From VFZN01 sp050249615 (GTDB taxonomy: Bacteria; Acidobacteriota; Vicinamibacteria; Vicinamibacterales; UBA2999), in NCBI GenBank assembly GCA_050249615.1, contig JBFWQE010000164.1:1-11834 (forward strand): 11,834 nt of DNA, read 5' to 3'. Position 1 is the stretch's first letter. Every line of letters starts with the position of its first letter. The notes under the pieces were generated by a model. That model was not told the origin of the DNA, did not search any database, and was given only the letters and a program-made list of their open reading frames with translations. Of this stretch, positions 1 through 5,692 are shown one piece after another. Position numbers and translations under genes: made by a program.

Positions 1-1124
1 GCCACGCCCACGAAGATGTGCGCCTCCTGCCGTCCGCTCAACCGGTAGTTGAACTCGGTGACGACGCGCCGGCCGATGGTGGCGCAGAACTCGCGGAAGG
101 CGCCGGGCCGCTCGGGGATGGTGACGCCGAACAGCGCCTCGCGCGCTTCACCGACCTCGGCCCGCTCGGCCACGAAGCGCAGGCGATCGAAGTTCATGTT
201 GGCGCCGGTGAGAATCGCGACCAGGCTCTTGCCCGTCGCCTCCGTGCGTGCCGCCCACGCCCGCAGCCCCGCGACCGCCAGCGCGCCGGCCGGCTCCATC
301 AGCGACCGCGTGTCGTCGAACACGTCCTTGATGGCGGCGCAGATCTCATCGTTGGTCACGCGCACCACCTCGTCCACGACGCCGCGAACGAGTGAGAAGG
401 GCAGCTGGCCCACCTCGCGCACGGCCACGCCGTCGGCGAAGATGCCGACGTGCTCGAGCGACACCCGCATGCCGGCGGCCAGCGACCGGTGCATCGCGTC
501 GGCCTCGAAGGGCTCCACGCCAATCACCCGCACGTCGGGCCGGACCGCCTTCACGTAGCTGGCGATGCCGGCGATGAGCCCGCCGCCGCCCACCGGCACG
601 AAGATGGTGTCCACCTGGCTTCGCTGGCTGCCCAGGACCTCGAGCGCGATGGTGCCCTGTCCGGCGATGACCAGCGGATCGTCGAAGGCGTGCACGAAGA
701 CGCGGCCGGTTTCGTCGACGAGCTCGTCGCACCGCGCCTTCGCGTCCATGTAGCTGTCGCCCGCGAGCTGCACCTCCGCGCCCAGCTCGCGCACGGCGTC
801 CACCTTGATGGCGGGCGTCGTCTGCGGCATGACGATGAGCGCGCTCAGACCCAGGTGCCGCGCCGCGTAGGCCACGCCCTGCGCGTGGTTGCCGGCGCTG
901 GCGGTGATCACCCCCCGCGCGCGCTCGTCCGACGCCAGGTGCGCGATGCGGTTGTAGGCCCCACGCAGCTTGTAGGTGAAGATGGGCTGCAGGTCCTCGC
1001 GCTTCAGGAACACCTGGTGCCCCGTGCGCGCGGACAGCCGCCGTGCGTGGTCGAGCGGCGTGGTGCGTGCGACGTCATAGACGCGGCTCGTCAGGATCAG
1101 GCGGAGCATCTGGTCGGCGGTCAT
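1..1124 (-). CDS. ilvA: Threonine dehydratase (threonine ammonia-lyase), biosynthetic, 3' end cut by window
   Basis: PLP enzyme that deaminates L-threonine to 2-oxobutanoate, the committing step of isoleucine synthesis, in the cytoplasm. The ATG at 1124-1122 opens a frame of 374 codons that is still open at the window edge. Residues 1-25 (MTADQMLRLILTSRVYDV...) match the usual IlvA N-terminus. The PLP lysine is K52 in KREDLQPIFTYKLRGAYN; the substrate/cofactor loop is TASAGNHAQG (residues 74-83); the phosphate-binding glycine loop is VGGGGLIAG (from residue 178). From about residue 316 an ACT-like regulatory domain begins (ALFGVTIPERPGAF...), which marks the long, isoleucine-inhibited biosynthetic form rather than the short catabolic one. 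E. coli IlvA is about 514 residues, so roughly a quarter is missing off the edge. A weak GGAAG lies 11 nt before the start. An attenuator-like leader precedes it. Identification is firm; allosteric behaviour is inferred from the family. Confidence 0.96.
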   Translation of the reverse strand, partial: MTADQMLRLILTSRVYDVARTTPLDHARRLSARTGHQVFLKREDLQPIFTYKLRGAYNRIAHLASDERARGVITASAGNHAQGVAYAARHLGLSALIVMPQTTPAIKVDAVRELGAEVQLAGDSYMDAKARCDELVDETGRVFVHAFDDPLVIAGQGTIALEVLGSQRSQVDTIFVPVGGGGLIAGIASYVKAVRPDVRVIGVEPFEADAMHRSLAAGMRVSLEHVGIFADGVAVREVGQLPFSLVRGVVDEVVRVTNDEICAAIKDVFDDTRSLMEPAGALAVAGLRAWAARTEATGKSLVAILTGANMNFDRLRFVAERAEVGEAREALFGVTIPERPGAFREFCATIGRRVVTEFNYRLSGRQEAHIFVGV

Positions 1125-1150
1125 GGTCGGCTCGGCTTCCGGGACAAGCA

Positions 1151-1183
1151 AAAGGGCCATCACCCGGGGTGGATGATGGCCCT
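1151..1183 (-). terminator. Intrinsic terminator in the ilvA leader (attenuator 3:4 hairpin)
   Basis: Read on the minus strand, a perfect 10-bp stem (AGGGCCATCA at 1183-1174 with TGATGGCCCT at 1162-1153) encloses an 11-nt loop and is followed directly by TTTTGCTTG. This is a standard Rho-independent shape. It lies between the leader peptide stop (1209) and the ilvA start (1124), pointing towards ilvA, so it must be read through for ilvA to be expressed. That position is the signature of an attenuator and not of a gene-end terminator, because no full-size gene ends here. Confidence 0.85.
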
Positions 1184-1257
1184 CGAAGCACGTTGACTGG
1201 CAGGCGCATCATCCGCCCGAAACGTCGGCCGTCATGACGGCCTTGATGCGAATGATG
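1153..1257 (-). promoter_or_regulatory. Ribosome-dependent attenuator of ilvA: competing segments 1, 2, 3, 4
   Basis: Four segments can be placed by eye. Segment 1 (1250-1257, transcript CAUCAUUC) is the tandem Ile codons themselves. Segment 2 (1207-1214, transcript GGAUGAUG) spans the leader stop codon. Segment 3 (1171-1178, CAUCAUCC) is the 5' arm region of the terminator, and segment 4 (1153-1162) is its 3' arm. Segments 1:2 pair over 8 bp with one G-U; 2:3 pair over 8 bp perfectly; 3:4 form the terminator. A ribosome stalled on Ile codons would cover 1, free 2 to pair with 3 and prevent termination; a ribosome at the stop codon would cover 2 and allow termination. A perfect 16-nt palindrome (1227-1242) sits inside the 1:2 loop and may strengthen a pause hairpin. 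The pairings are seen in the sequence; the mechanism is inferred from enterobacterial his/ilv/thr attenuators. Confidence 0.78.
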
Positions 1258-1274
1258 GCGGGGGCCTGGAACAT
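1209..1274 (-). CDS. ilvA leader peptide, 21 codons, Ile-rich
   Basis: A short frame runs from ATG at 1274-1272 to TGA at 1211-1209. It encodes 21 residues beginning MFQAPAIIRIKAVMTA and ending DVSGG. Ile occurs at positions 7, 8 and 10, followed by Val13, Met14 and Thr15; Ile is the end product of the pathway that ilvA opens and Thr is its substrate. The stop lies 26 nt before the terminator stem and 85 nt before ilvA. There is no Shine-Dalgarno sequence; instead the predicted promoter puts the transcript 5' end at or within a few bases of the ATG, so translation would be leaderless. The peptide is probably a translation sensor with no function of its own. It appears as the tail end of a long antisense shadow frame, so automatic gene callers would miss it. 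Confidence 0.72.
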   Translation of the reverse strand: MFQAPAIIRIKAVMTADVSGG

Positions 1275-1283
1275 GGAGGCGCG

Positions 1284-1312
1284 ATTACAGCAGAGGCGGA
1301 GAGCGCTGTCAA
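1284..1312 (-). promoter_or_regulatory. Sigma-70-type promoter of the ilvA leader
   Basis: Minus strand: -35 TTGACA (1312-1307, consensus), exactly 17 nt spacer, -10 TGTAAT (1289-1284, 5 of 6 consensus), with TG one base before it (extended -10). Transcription would begin near 1275-1277, immediately before the leader peptide ATG at 1274. In such GC-rich DNA a chance match this good is unlikely, and it sits exactly where the attenuator needs it. Confidence 0.85.
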
Positions 1313-1652
1313 TCGGCGGCCGTTTCGTGGAGCGTCGACACGACACGAGGCGCCGCCAGCCAGACCGGTCGCTCGGTTGGTCAAACGCGCCTCTGGCGTT
1401 CACAGGCACTTGGGCAACTCGCCCCCGATCACGCGGCTCAAACAGGCCGAGTGGAGGCCGCCGGCTCGTTTGTCGGTTCACCTCGCGTCCGAGCTCCAAC
1501 GGTCTGGCTGGCGGCGCCTCGTGCCGCGTCGACCACGGTGCGGCTCGGGCCGCCAGAACAAGGCGGCCGCTGCGACCGCCGGCTCCTCCCGACTTCCCCT
1601 TGCGAACGGTTCTGGACGAACCGGGTTGAGAGACCCGCCGTCTAACTTCGAC
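1313..1652. other. Divergent intergenic region between ilvA and the ADOP permease
   Basis: About 340 bases without a recognisable gene. The frame of the downstream permease stays open back to a TTG at 1377, but the 92 extra residues (Arg-, Pro- and Gly-rich) resemble no domain and do not belong to the ADOP family N-terminus. Near the right end there is a perfect 6-bp inverted repeat, CGGTTC/GAACCG, at 1607-1612 and 1618-1623. A weak -10-like TCTAAC (1641-1646) lies 6 nt before the chosen GTG start; no good -35 accompanies it. No RNA gene, IS end or operator is seen. Confidence 0.55.
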
Positions 1653-4091
1653 GTGGGATCCCTGCTCTTCGACCTCCGCGACGCGCTCCGCAGCTTCCGC
1701 CGCGACCGCGCCTACGCCGCCACCGTCGTCCTCACCCTGGCCCTCACCATTGGCGCCACCACCGCCGTCTTCTCCATCGTCAACGGCGTGCTGCTCGAGC
1801 CGCTGCCGTTCCCGGCGCCGGCCCGCCTGGTGGCCCTGCGGGAAATCTGGCGGGAAATGGCCGATCGCGCGCCCACCCTCGAGGTGAACGAGCGGCACTT
1901 CGAGTACTGGCGCGAGCACGCGCGGTCGTTCGAGGCGATGGCCCAGCACATGACGAGGCCCGCCAACCTCGCGGGGCGGGACGGTGCCGCCCAGGTGTCG
2001 GTCGTGTATGCCAGCGGGTCGCTGTTCGACGTGCTGCAAGTGCCGGCCGCGATGGGGCGGACCCTCACGCCCGCGGACGACCCCGACGGCGCGCCGGACG
2101 TGGCCGCCCTCTCGGACGGTCTCTGGCGCCAGCGCTTCGGCGCGGACCCCTCCATCGTCGGCACTCCCATCGTCCTGGACGGGAAGCCCTTCATTGTGGT
2201 CGGCATCCTGCCGTCCGGCTTCAGGCTGCCGCGCGAGGAGCAGCTGACGGCGGCCGCGGACGTGTTCGTGCCGCTGCGCGTCTCGGTCGGGTGGGTGGGC
2301 GATCACAACAACGAGGCGGTGGGTCGGCTGCGCGAGGGTGTCAGCCTCGAGCAGGCCCGCGCGGAGCTGGACGCGCTGCAGGGGCAGGTGGGGGAGATCG
2401 CGACGCAGGCGGCGCACGAGCCCGTGACGCTCGCCTCGGTGGTCACGCCGCTGTCCGAGCACGTCGTCGGCGCCTCGCGCCGCGGCCTCCTTGTGCTGCT
2501 GGCCGCCATCCTCTCGGTCCTCCTCATTGCCTGCTTCAATCTGGCCAACCTCTCCCTCACGCGCACGCTGGGTCGACTCAGGGACACCGCCGTGCGCTCC
2601 GCCCTCGGCGCCAGCCGTGCGCGCCTGGTGGGGCGGGCGATGATCGAGCAGCTCGTGCTGGCCGCCGCGGGCGGCGGCCTCGGCATCTACGTGGCGTGGT
2701 TGGCGCTGTCCCTGTTCGTCCGGACCGCGCCGGTGGATCTGCCGCGCGTCGACGAGGTGGCCATCGATGCCCGCGTGCTCGCGTTCACCGCGGTCCTTTC
2801 CATGCTGGCTGGCCTGCTCGTCGCCCTCGTGCCTGCGGCCCGGACGGCCGGGCGCGACGCGCAGTCCGCGTTGCGTGTCGGCGCACTGGCCGTGGCCAGC
2901 GATCGCCGCGGGCTTCGCGGCCATGCGGCCCTGCTCACCGCGCAGGTCGGCCTGTCCGTGACCTTGCTCGTCGTGACCGCGCTCTTCGTCACGAGCCTCG
3001 TGCGCGTGCTGAACATCGACCGTGGCTTCTCGGACGAGCGCGTGCTCGTGGTGGACGTCGCCCTGCCCGCCACGCGTTATGCCGAGGAACCCGTGCGCCA
3101 GGCCGCTTACGATCGGATGCTGGCCGCGGTTCAGGCGCTGCCGGGCGTGGAGGGCGCCGCCACCACCTCGATGCTGCCGCTCCGCGGCGAGGGGCAGGTG
3201 AACTTCGTCGCGCGCGAAGGCGCCATCCTCTCGGCCTCGGAGCTGCCGAGCGCGAACTTCCGTTTCGTGGCGCCGGAGTACTTCCGGACGATGGGCATGG
3301 CCGTGCGCCGTGGGCGTCCGTTCACCACGGACGAGCGGGACCCCACGCGGCCGGCGCCGGCGCTCGTCTCGGAGCTCACTGCCGCGCGCCTGTGGCCCGG
3401 CGACGATGCCATCGGCAAGCGCTTCAGCCGCGGCATCTCCGGCGAACAGGGTTTCGAGGTCGTCGGCGTCGTCGCCGATGCCCGGACGACGGCGCTGGAC
3501 CGCGCCGAGCAGCCGCTGATGGTGTACGTCCCGCATTGGTGGCGCAGCCGGCCATCGACATCGTTGCTGGTGAAGACGGCGGTGGCGCCCTTGTCGGTGC
3601 TGCCAGCCGTGCGGCGCGCGCTGCTCGACATCGATCCGGAGATCGCCATCGGCCGCGCGCGTCCCATGGAGCAGATCGTGGACGACTCGGTAGCGGGTCG
3701 CCGTTACCAGGCGCAGATGCTGGGCATCTTCGGCGGCGTGGCCCTCTTCATCGCGGTCATCGGCATCTACGCGGTGGCGTCCTACGGCATCTCGCGCCGC
3801 CGCCGGGAGATGAACATCCGTGTGGCGCTGGGCGCCGAGACCCGGCAAGTGATGGGCCTGGTGCTCCGTCAGGGCACCCTGCCCGTGCTCGCCGGCATCG
3901 TCGCGGGTATAGGCGGGGCCCTGGCGATGGGCAGCGTGGTGGCCAGCCTGCTCTTCGAGGTGCGGGCCTGGGATCCGGTCATCATTGCCTCCGTCGTGGC
4001 CGTCGTCGGGACGGTGGGCGTGGCCACGTGCGGCCTGGCGGCCCGACGCGGGCTCCGGCTGAACCCGGCCGCCGCCTTGCGAGAAGAGTAA
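1653..4091 (+). CDS. ADOP-family (acidobacterial duplicated orphan permease) MacB/FtsX-type ABC permease
   Basis: Inner-membrane permease of the MacB/FtsX class, about 812 residues, with the two-copy layout typical of ADOP proteins. Each half has an N-terminal transmembrane helix, a periplasmic MacB_PCD-like domain and a three-helix FtsX core. The first helix lies in VVLTLALTIGATTAVFSIVN (about residues 24-43, followed by GVLLEPLPF). FtsX core 1 spans about residues 276-400 (LVLLAAILSVLLIACFNLAN). The second half starts near residue 420 (AALLTAQVGLSVTLLVV), and core 2 runs from about 683 to the end, closing with the family-typical NPAAALREE. No ATP-binding subunit lies next to it, as expected for 'orphan' members; substrate and partner ATPase are unknown. 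The start is uncertain: GTG 1653 gives MGSLLFDLRDALRSFRRD, the normal family beginning, but has no Shine-Dalgarno; TTG 1626 is an in-frame alternative. Mechanotransmission by analogy with MacB is only an inference. Confidence 0.93.
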   Translation: MGSLLFDLRDALRSFRRDRAYAATVVLTLALTIGATTAVFSIVNGVLLEPLPFPAPARLVALREIWREMADRAPTLEVNERHFEYWREHARSFEAMAQHMTRPANLAGRDGAAQVSVVYASGSLFDVLQVPAAMGRTLTPADDPDGAPDVAALSDGLWRQRFGADPSIVGTPIVLDGKPFIVVGILPSGFRLPREEQLTAAADVFVPLRVSVGWVGDHNNEAVGRLREGVSLEQARAELDALQGQVGEIATQAAHEPVTLASVVTPLSEHVVGASRRGLLVLLAAILSVLLIACFNLANLSLTRTLGRLRDTAVRSALGASRARLVGRAMIEQLVLAAAGGGLGIYVAWLALSLFVRTAPVDLPRVDEVAIDARVLAFTAVLSMLAGLLVALVPAARTAGRDAQSALRVGALAVASDRRGLRGHAALLTAQVGLSVTLLVVTALFVTSLVRVLNIDRGFSDERVLVVDVALPATRYAEEPVRQAAYDRMLAAVQALPGVEGAATTSMLPLRGEGQVNFVAREGAILSASELPSANFRFVAPEYFRTMGMAVRRGRPFTTDERDPTRPAPALVSELTAARLWPGDDAIGKRFSRGISGEQGFEVVGVVADARTTALDRAEQPLMVYVPHWWRSRPSTSLLVKTAVAPLSVLPAVRRALLDIDPEIAIGRARPMEQIVDDSVAGRRYQAQMLGIFGGVALFIAVIGIYAVASYGISRRRREMNIRVALGAETRQVMGLVLRQGTLPVLAGIVAGIGGALAMGSVVASLLFEVRAWDPVIIASVVAVVGTVGVATCGLAARRGLRLNPAAALREE

Positions 4092-4110
4092 CGGGGACCG
4101 TAACCTTCTC
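4081..4110. terminator. Imperfect hairpin across the ADOP stop codon and the sigma-factor promoter
   Basis: GAGAAG (4081-4086) pairs with CTTCTC (4105-4110) and the inner ACGG (4091-4094) with CCGT (4098-4101). There is one bulge, one A-A mismatch and a 3-nt loop, giving about 12 bp in total. There is no T-tract after it, so as an intrinsic terminator it is weak. It could instead be a DNA dyad over the -35 of the next gene. Function not established. Confidence 0.3.
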
Positions 4111-4127
4111 CGGTGGTCCTCCGTCGT
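4100..4127 (+). promoter_or_regulatory. Candidate ECF-type (possibly autoregulatory) promoter of the sigma gene
   Basis: GTAACC (4100-4105), a 16-nt spacer, then CGTCGT (4122-4127). AAC in the -35 and CGT in the -10 are the usual marks of promoters read by ECF sigma factors, which commonly transcribe their own genes. The predicted start falls at about 4134-4135, i.e. at the ATG chosen for the sigma factor, implying a leaderless message. This is pattern recognition on short motifs, so moderate to low confidence. Confidence 0.42.
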
Positions 4128-4134
4128 GCAAGGT

Positions 4135-5091
4135 ATGACCACTGAACTCCAGGCGCTGGGCGAGCCGTCCCGCGCCCTCCGGCAGCAGTTCGACGAGCTC
4201 GTGTTTCCCCATCGCGAGGCCCTCTGGCGCTTCTGCCGGAAGCTCACTGGCAATCCCTGGGACGCCGAGGACCTGGTGCAGGACACCCTGTTGAAGGCGT
4301 TTGCCCGGCTGTCGTTCGCCTGGCAGCCGATCGAGCCGCGCGCCTACCTGTTCCGCATTGCCTCGAACGGGTGGATCGATCGGTGGCGCCGGGGTCGGGC
4401 GACAACGGAACTGGATGAGGCGGCGCCTGTTGCTGGCGCGGAACCGGAACCCGATCCCCTCGAGACCCGCGATGCGCTGAGGCTGGTGGTGGACTATCTT
4501 CCGCCCAGGCAGCGCGTGGTGTTCCTGCTGACCGAAGGCTTCGGGTTCACGCACGCGGATGTGGCGGCGATGCTCGGCCTGAGCCTCGGGGCGGTAAAGG
4601 CCCTGCGATTTCGTGCGCGGGAGGCCCTCGCCCGGCGCGGTACCCCCACACCGGCCGCCTCCGCGGCGCACGCGGAGGCCAGTGGACCCGCGGGCGTGCT
4701 CGACCGCTACGCGGACGCCTTCAACCGCCGCGACGTGGAGGCCCTCGTCGCCCTCTTCCACGGCGACATCGTCAACGAGATTGTCGGCGTGGCTGACGAA
4801 GCCGGGACCGAGGTGATGAAGGAGAACTCGCTGGCCGAGTGGCTGGCGGACCCGCTGCCGACACGCGCGCTCGTGGCGCACGCGTGCGGGCGGCCGGTGG
4901 TTGTCGTCCTGCAGCAGGACGCCGACGGTGCGGAGGCCATCGCGTGGGTGGTGGATGCCGCCGTCACGGACGGGCTCGTCCGGTCGCAGCGCCTCTACTG
5001 CTTCTGCCCGGAGCTGCTCGAAGAGGTTGGAGCGGAGCTCGGGCTGCCTGTCCGGACGCGCGGATACACCTATGCCGGCACACTCGCCTGA
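4135..5091 (+). CDS. ECF-family RNA polymerase sigma factor with C-terminal SnoaL-like domain
   Basis: Alternative sigma factor that would direct RNA polymerase to a dedicated promoter set; 318 residues, much longer than the usual 160-220 for ECF factors. Region 2 lies at about residues 15-90 (FDELVFPHREALWRF..., DAEDLVQDTLLKAF, RAYLFRIASNGWIDRWRR). Region 4 lies at about 112-167 (YLPPRQRVVFLL..., a helix-turn-helix with LGLSLGAVKALRFRAREAL). After a Pro/Ala linker, residues 185-318 form a SnoaL/NTF2-like fold (VLDRYADAFNRRDVEALVALFHGDIV). In families such as ECF41 a SnoaL tail controls activity in place of an anti-sigma factor, and none is seen here; the ECF41 linker motif DGGGK is absent, so this is a different group. 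ATG 4135 is preferred over GTG 4126, which would overlap the candidate -10. The 3' end overlaps the phosphatase gene by 20 nt, implying translational coupling. Confidence 0.93.
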   Translation: MTTELQALGEPSRALRQQFDELVFPHREALWRFCRKLTGNPWDAEDLVQDTLLKAFARLSFAWQPIEPRAYLFRIASNGWIDRWRRGRATTELDEAAPVAGAEPEPDPLETRDALRLVVDYLPPRQRVVFLLTEGFGFTHADVAAMLGLSLGAVKALRFRAREALARRGTPTPAASAAHAEASGPAGVLDRYADAFNRRDVEALVALFHGDIVNEIVGVADEAGTEVMKENSLAEWLADPLPTRALVAHACGRPVVVVLQQDADGAEAIAWVVDAAVTDGLVRSQRLYCFCPELLEEVGAELGLPVRTRGYTYAGTLA

Positions 5092-5644
5092 GGCCTGGCG
5101 GCTCGTCTACGAGACGCATGCCACGTCACTCGACAACGAGACGGGCCTGGCGTCCGGACACTACGACGTGGCGCTCTCGCCGCTCGGGGAACGACAGGCG
5201 GCTGAGATGGGCGCGCGATACCGGGACGATCCGCCGTCCCTCGTGCTGACGTCCGACCTGCAGCGCGCCTGGCGCACGGCGGAGATCGCGTTCGGCAGCC
5301 GTCTGCCCATCGTGCGGGACGCGCGGCTGCGCGAGTGCGACTACGGCGAGCTGACCAGGAGGCCCGCGCGCGAGATCGATCCGTTCCGCCTGGCCGCCAT
5401 CGACACGCCGTTCCCGGGCGGTGAGAGCTACACCGAGGCCACGGCCCGCGTCGCCGCGTGCCTGGACGACCTGCGCCGGTCCTGGCCGGGCGGCTGGGTG
5501 CTCCTCATCGGTCACCGCGCCACGCACTACGCACTGGATCACCTGCTGGACGGGGTGCCGCTGGTCGAGGCGATATCCGCGGCCTTCGCGTGGCAGCCCG
5601 GATCTCGGTACACGCTGCTCACACGGTCTGGGGCCCGTCGGTAA
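5072..5644 (+). CDS. Histidine phosphatase superfamily protein with altered RHG motif
   Basis: 190-residue protein of the phosphoglycerate-mutase-like (branch 1) histidine phosphatase fold. These enzymes use an active-site His to remove phosphate from small molecules or proteins. The usual N-terminal RHG is here Y-E-T-H-A-T-S, leaving the nucleophile candidate H16 but replacing the preceding phosphate-pocket Arg with Thr. Other landmarks are present: LSPLGERQA, SDLQRAWRTAE with R65, PFPGGESYTEATARV, and the second catalytic-type His, H148, in LLIGHRATHYALDHLL. I recall an ETHST/ETHAT-type subfamily in other high-GC bacteria, so this is probably a real lineage and not a damaged enzyme. ATG 5072 lies inside the end of the sigma gene (20-nt overlap), which points to coupled expression and possibly a shared pathway. 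Substrate unknown; it may have low or different activity because of the missing Arg. Confidence 0.85.
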   Translation: MPAHSPEAWRLVYETHATSLDNETGLASGHYDVALSPLGERQAAEMGARYRDDPPSLVLTSDLQRAWRTAEIAFGSRLPIVRDARLRECDYGELTRRPAREIDPFRLAAIDTPFPGGESYTEATARVAACLDDLRRSWPGGWVLLIGHRATHYALDHLLDGVPLVEAISAAFAWQPGSRYTLLTRSGARR

Positions 5645-5692
5645 GAGTCCCAGAAGCGCCCTGGCAGTTGTCTGACCCGGCGAAGGGCGATA

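Noticed and set aside
1377..1652. 92-codon N-terminal extension of the ADOP permease from TTG 1377
   Set aside because: No family similarity, rare start codon, no ribosome site; the family N-terminus begins just after GTG 1653.
4126..4134. GTG 4126 as the sigma-factor start
   Set aside because: It adds only three residues (M-Q-G) and would overlap the candidate -10; ATG 4135 is the better choice, though not proven.
2291..4138. Plus-strand 615-codon frame overlapping the ADOP gene
   Set aside because: Overlaps a gene with recognisable domains and translates to Arg/Gly/Ala-rich noise.
1209..4286. Minus-strand open frame of 1025 codons opposite the ADOP gene
   Set aside because: Low-complexity Arg/Gly/His-rich translation with no domain, lying antisense to a clear permease; a GC-rich shadow frame. 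Only its last 21 codons matter, as the ilvA leader peptide.
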